Below, one piece after another: positions 62,834 through 64,000 of a DNA stretch of 64,000 nucleotides. The DNA is from SAR202 cluster bacterium (GTDB taxonomy: Bacteria; Chloroflexota; Dehalococcoidia; Lucifugimonadales; UBA2962), in assembly GCA_009392275.1 (NCBI GenBank), contig VFGV01000003.1:28759-92758 (forward strand), written 5' to 3'. Numbering within the stretch: position 1 is the first letter of the stretch; each line of letters opens with the position of its first letter. The translations under genes and the position numbers were made by a program. Below the pieces are notes generated by a model. It had not been told where the DNA came from, searched no databases, and was given only the letters and a program-made list of their open reading frames with translations.

Positions 62834-62954
62834 TTGTTATTTTCAATAAAAACGATATCTAAATTGTAAGTAAGAATACGTTTGCATGTCTAATTAGATG
62901 ACAGAAAAGATTAAAATAGAAAAGAGAACTAAATGTTAGTGAGGTGGCTGAAAA

Positions 62955-63647
62955 ATGTTATTCAGAAAGTTAATCGAGTACATGAATTTATCAATTGTCA
63001 TTTCAATGTTATTTGTATTAAGCCTATTCGGTTGTACTTCAGAAAATGCATCAGCGGAGTTGTTATCTTCAAACGAAATTATTGTTGATGAAGAAATCAC
63101 GACTGATGCAATGTTAGATGAACCGGAACCAGCCGAGTATGTTTCTGAATCACCAGATTCCGACTTAGAAAGCGATCAGATTACAGAGTTGGTTGATTCA
63201 ATCGTAGTAGGCACGCAAGTTGGCAACAGAATACCCGAATTTAGAATTATTTACGAAGATGGGACTGAAGTTACATCTGCAAGTCTACTAGAAAACGGAA
63301 AGCCGGTATTTATGTATTTTGCTGCTTCATGGTGTCCAGGATGCACCAAAGAATTAGCTGAACTGAGGGATGTATACCCGGAATTTAATAATGATATCGT
63401 ATTCATTTCTGTCGGTGTCGATCCAACTGAGACTATGGATGAGCTAGTCAAATACAAGGAGAGGCATAGTCATCCATGGACTGTAGCAAAACCTTTGGGC
63501 CAAATGATTGCTGACCTTAAAATCACAAGCCAATCTACTAAGATTGCATTTAATTCCGCCGGGATCATTACTTATAGAGATGGCTACGGTAAAGGCAACA
63601 AAGAAATCTGGGCAAAATGGATGAAAAACAGTGGAGCGGGTTTTTAA
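62955..63647 (+). CDS. Thioredoxin-like lipoprotein
   Basis: 230 residues. A signal segment ends in SLFGC, a lipobox with Phe at -2 rather than the usual small residue; Cys27 would be lipidated. An acidic linker (about 35-80) joins a redoxin domain with [15 protein letters not shown] (CxxC, about 125-128) and PWTVAKPLG with the conserved proline region. GAGGTGG lies 7 nt before ATG 62955. It is divergent from the membrane-anchored TlpA homologue, so the pair may serve the same thiol-redox pathway. Role inferred from family only. Confidence 0.82.
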   Translation: MLFRKLIEYMNLSIVISMLFVLSLFGCTSENASAELLSSNEIIVDEEITTDAMLDEPEPAEYVSESPDSDLESDQITELVDSIVVGTQVGNRIPEFRIIYEDGTEVTSASLLENGKPVFMYFAASWCPGCTKELAELRDVYPEFNNDIVFISVGVDPTETMDELVKYKERHSHPWTVAKPLGQMIADLKITSQSTKIAFNSAGIITYRDGYGKGNKEIWAKWMKNSGAGF

Positions 63648-63652
63648 TCATA

Positions 63653-63727
63653 TGGAGCGGAAGACGGGATTCGAACCCGCGACCCTCACCTTGGCAAGGT
63701 GATGCTCTACCACTGAGCCACTTCCGC
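63653..63727 (-). tRNA. tRNA-Gly (anticodon GCC)
   Basis: Acceptor GCGGAAG (5' end at 63727) pairs with its 3' half at 63657-63663; the anticodon stem TCACC/GGTGA holds GCC; the T arm is standard. CCA is encoded (63653-63655). The Phe gene lies 20 nt upstream on the same strand. Confidence 0.97.
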
Positions 63728-63747
63728 TCTTATCTAAACTTTCGATG

Positions 63748-63820
<73 letters not shown>

Positions 63821-63910
63821 TTAGCAAGAAAGTATAGGTACAAAGTATATCAATAGTAATGAGTTCGTAAAACTAACTGCAGGGACAGTAAAACTTATAG
63901 TAAAACTATT

Positions 63911-64000
63911 TTAGCTTGCTATCTTTCGTAGAAGCTCTATATTTTTATCCTTAGTTTCGGTAATAGGCTTCGTGTAGTACTTTAAAAAAACCTTAGGAAT
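63911..64000 (-). CDS. C-terminal end of a gene cut by the window edge
   Basis: The minus strand reads 29 residues without a stop from position 64000 to a TAA at 63911; the other two minus frames hit stops within 6 codons of 64000. The residues (KYYTKPITETKDKNIELLRKIAS) are hydrophilic and helical, typical of a protein C-terminus. Too short to name. Confidence 0.35.
   Translation of the reverse strand: MPKVFLKYYTKPITETKDKNIELLRKIAS

Overview
The window is a gene-dense, AT-rich bacterial chromosome segment holding about 58 protein genes (two cut by the window edges) and three tRNA genes. I see no rRNA, insertion sequence, prophage or CRISPR array. Gene content fits a free-living heterotroph, most plausibly a marine Chloroflexota of the SAR202/Dehalococcoidia kind. 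That assignment is inferred from many paralogous catabolic enzymes (phosphotriesterase-like, SDR, zinc-ADH, HpcH, HemL-like), a CcmF/CcmH cytochrome c system, an AroK-AroB fusion, small spacers and frequent TTG/GTG starts. No rRNA is present to confirm it.

Layout. 1-5.8 kb (minus): nfo (partial), secF, secD, a CCA-adding/poly(A) polymerase family enzyme and def. 6-13.7 kb: an ion transporter, mutL, a threonine dehydratase, pyrD, an unknown protein, a PfkB kinase and a Cof-type HAD phosphatase. 13.7-22.3 kb (plus): a 28-residue membrane peptide, an orphan molybdopterin hydroxylase large subunit, groL with a perfect DNA minisatellite in its tail, and a Gld-type ABC exporter with fused GldF-GldG. 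22.3-27.8 kb: an NHL propeller, MOSC, a class IV aminotransferase, a phosphotriesterase-like enzyme, RidA, an SDR and RpiB. 27.9-34.7 kb (plus): a housekeeping operon alaS-ruvX-aroE-aroKB-tgt behind a good promoter. 34.7-38.7 kb (minus): moaD-like, NIL-domain and thrC operon behind a strong promoter and 5' hairpin, then a MocR-like aminotransferase and AlaX.

38.7-46.9 kb: LhgO, a zinc ADH, a tartrate/isopropylmalate-type dehydrogenase, tRNA-Gly(TCC), and a six-gene catabolic operon (phosphotriesterase-like, unknown, RhaM, PNPOx, epimerase, ADH). 46.9-53.3 kb: an AAA_26/DRTGG protein converging on a Memo-family protein, then the cytochrome c maturation genes. 53.3-61.9 kb: an accessory catabolic block (GNAT, class V aminotransferase, Gfo/Idh, HpcH aldolase, MFS carrier, DapA-like lyase, HemL-like aminotransferase, SDR). 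61.7-64 kb: a mini membrane protein coupled to an ABM monooxygenase, two TlpA-like thioredoxins, tRNA-Gly(GCC), tRNA-Phe and a cut gene end.

The most interesting points are: the thrC-NIL-MoaD operon, whose carrier ends Gly-Gly-Tyr and which could be a sulfur-carrier-dependent amino-acid pathway; an 8-N9-8 inverted repeat with CIRCE geometry but different sequence upstream of groL; the eight-copy minisatellite in groL; and a recurrent -10 hexamer placed 6-11 nt before start codons, suggesting leaderless mRNAs.
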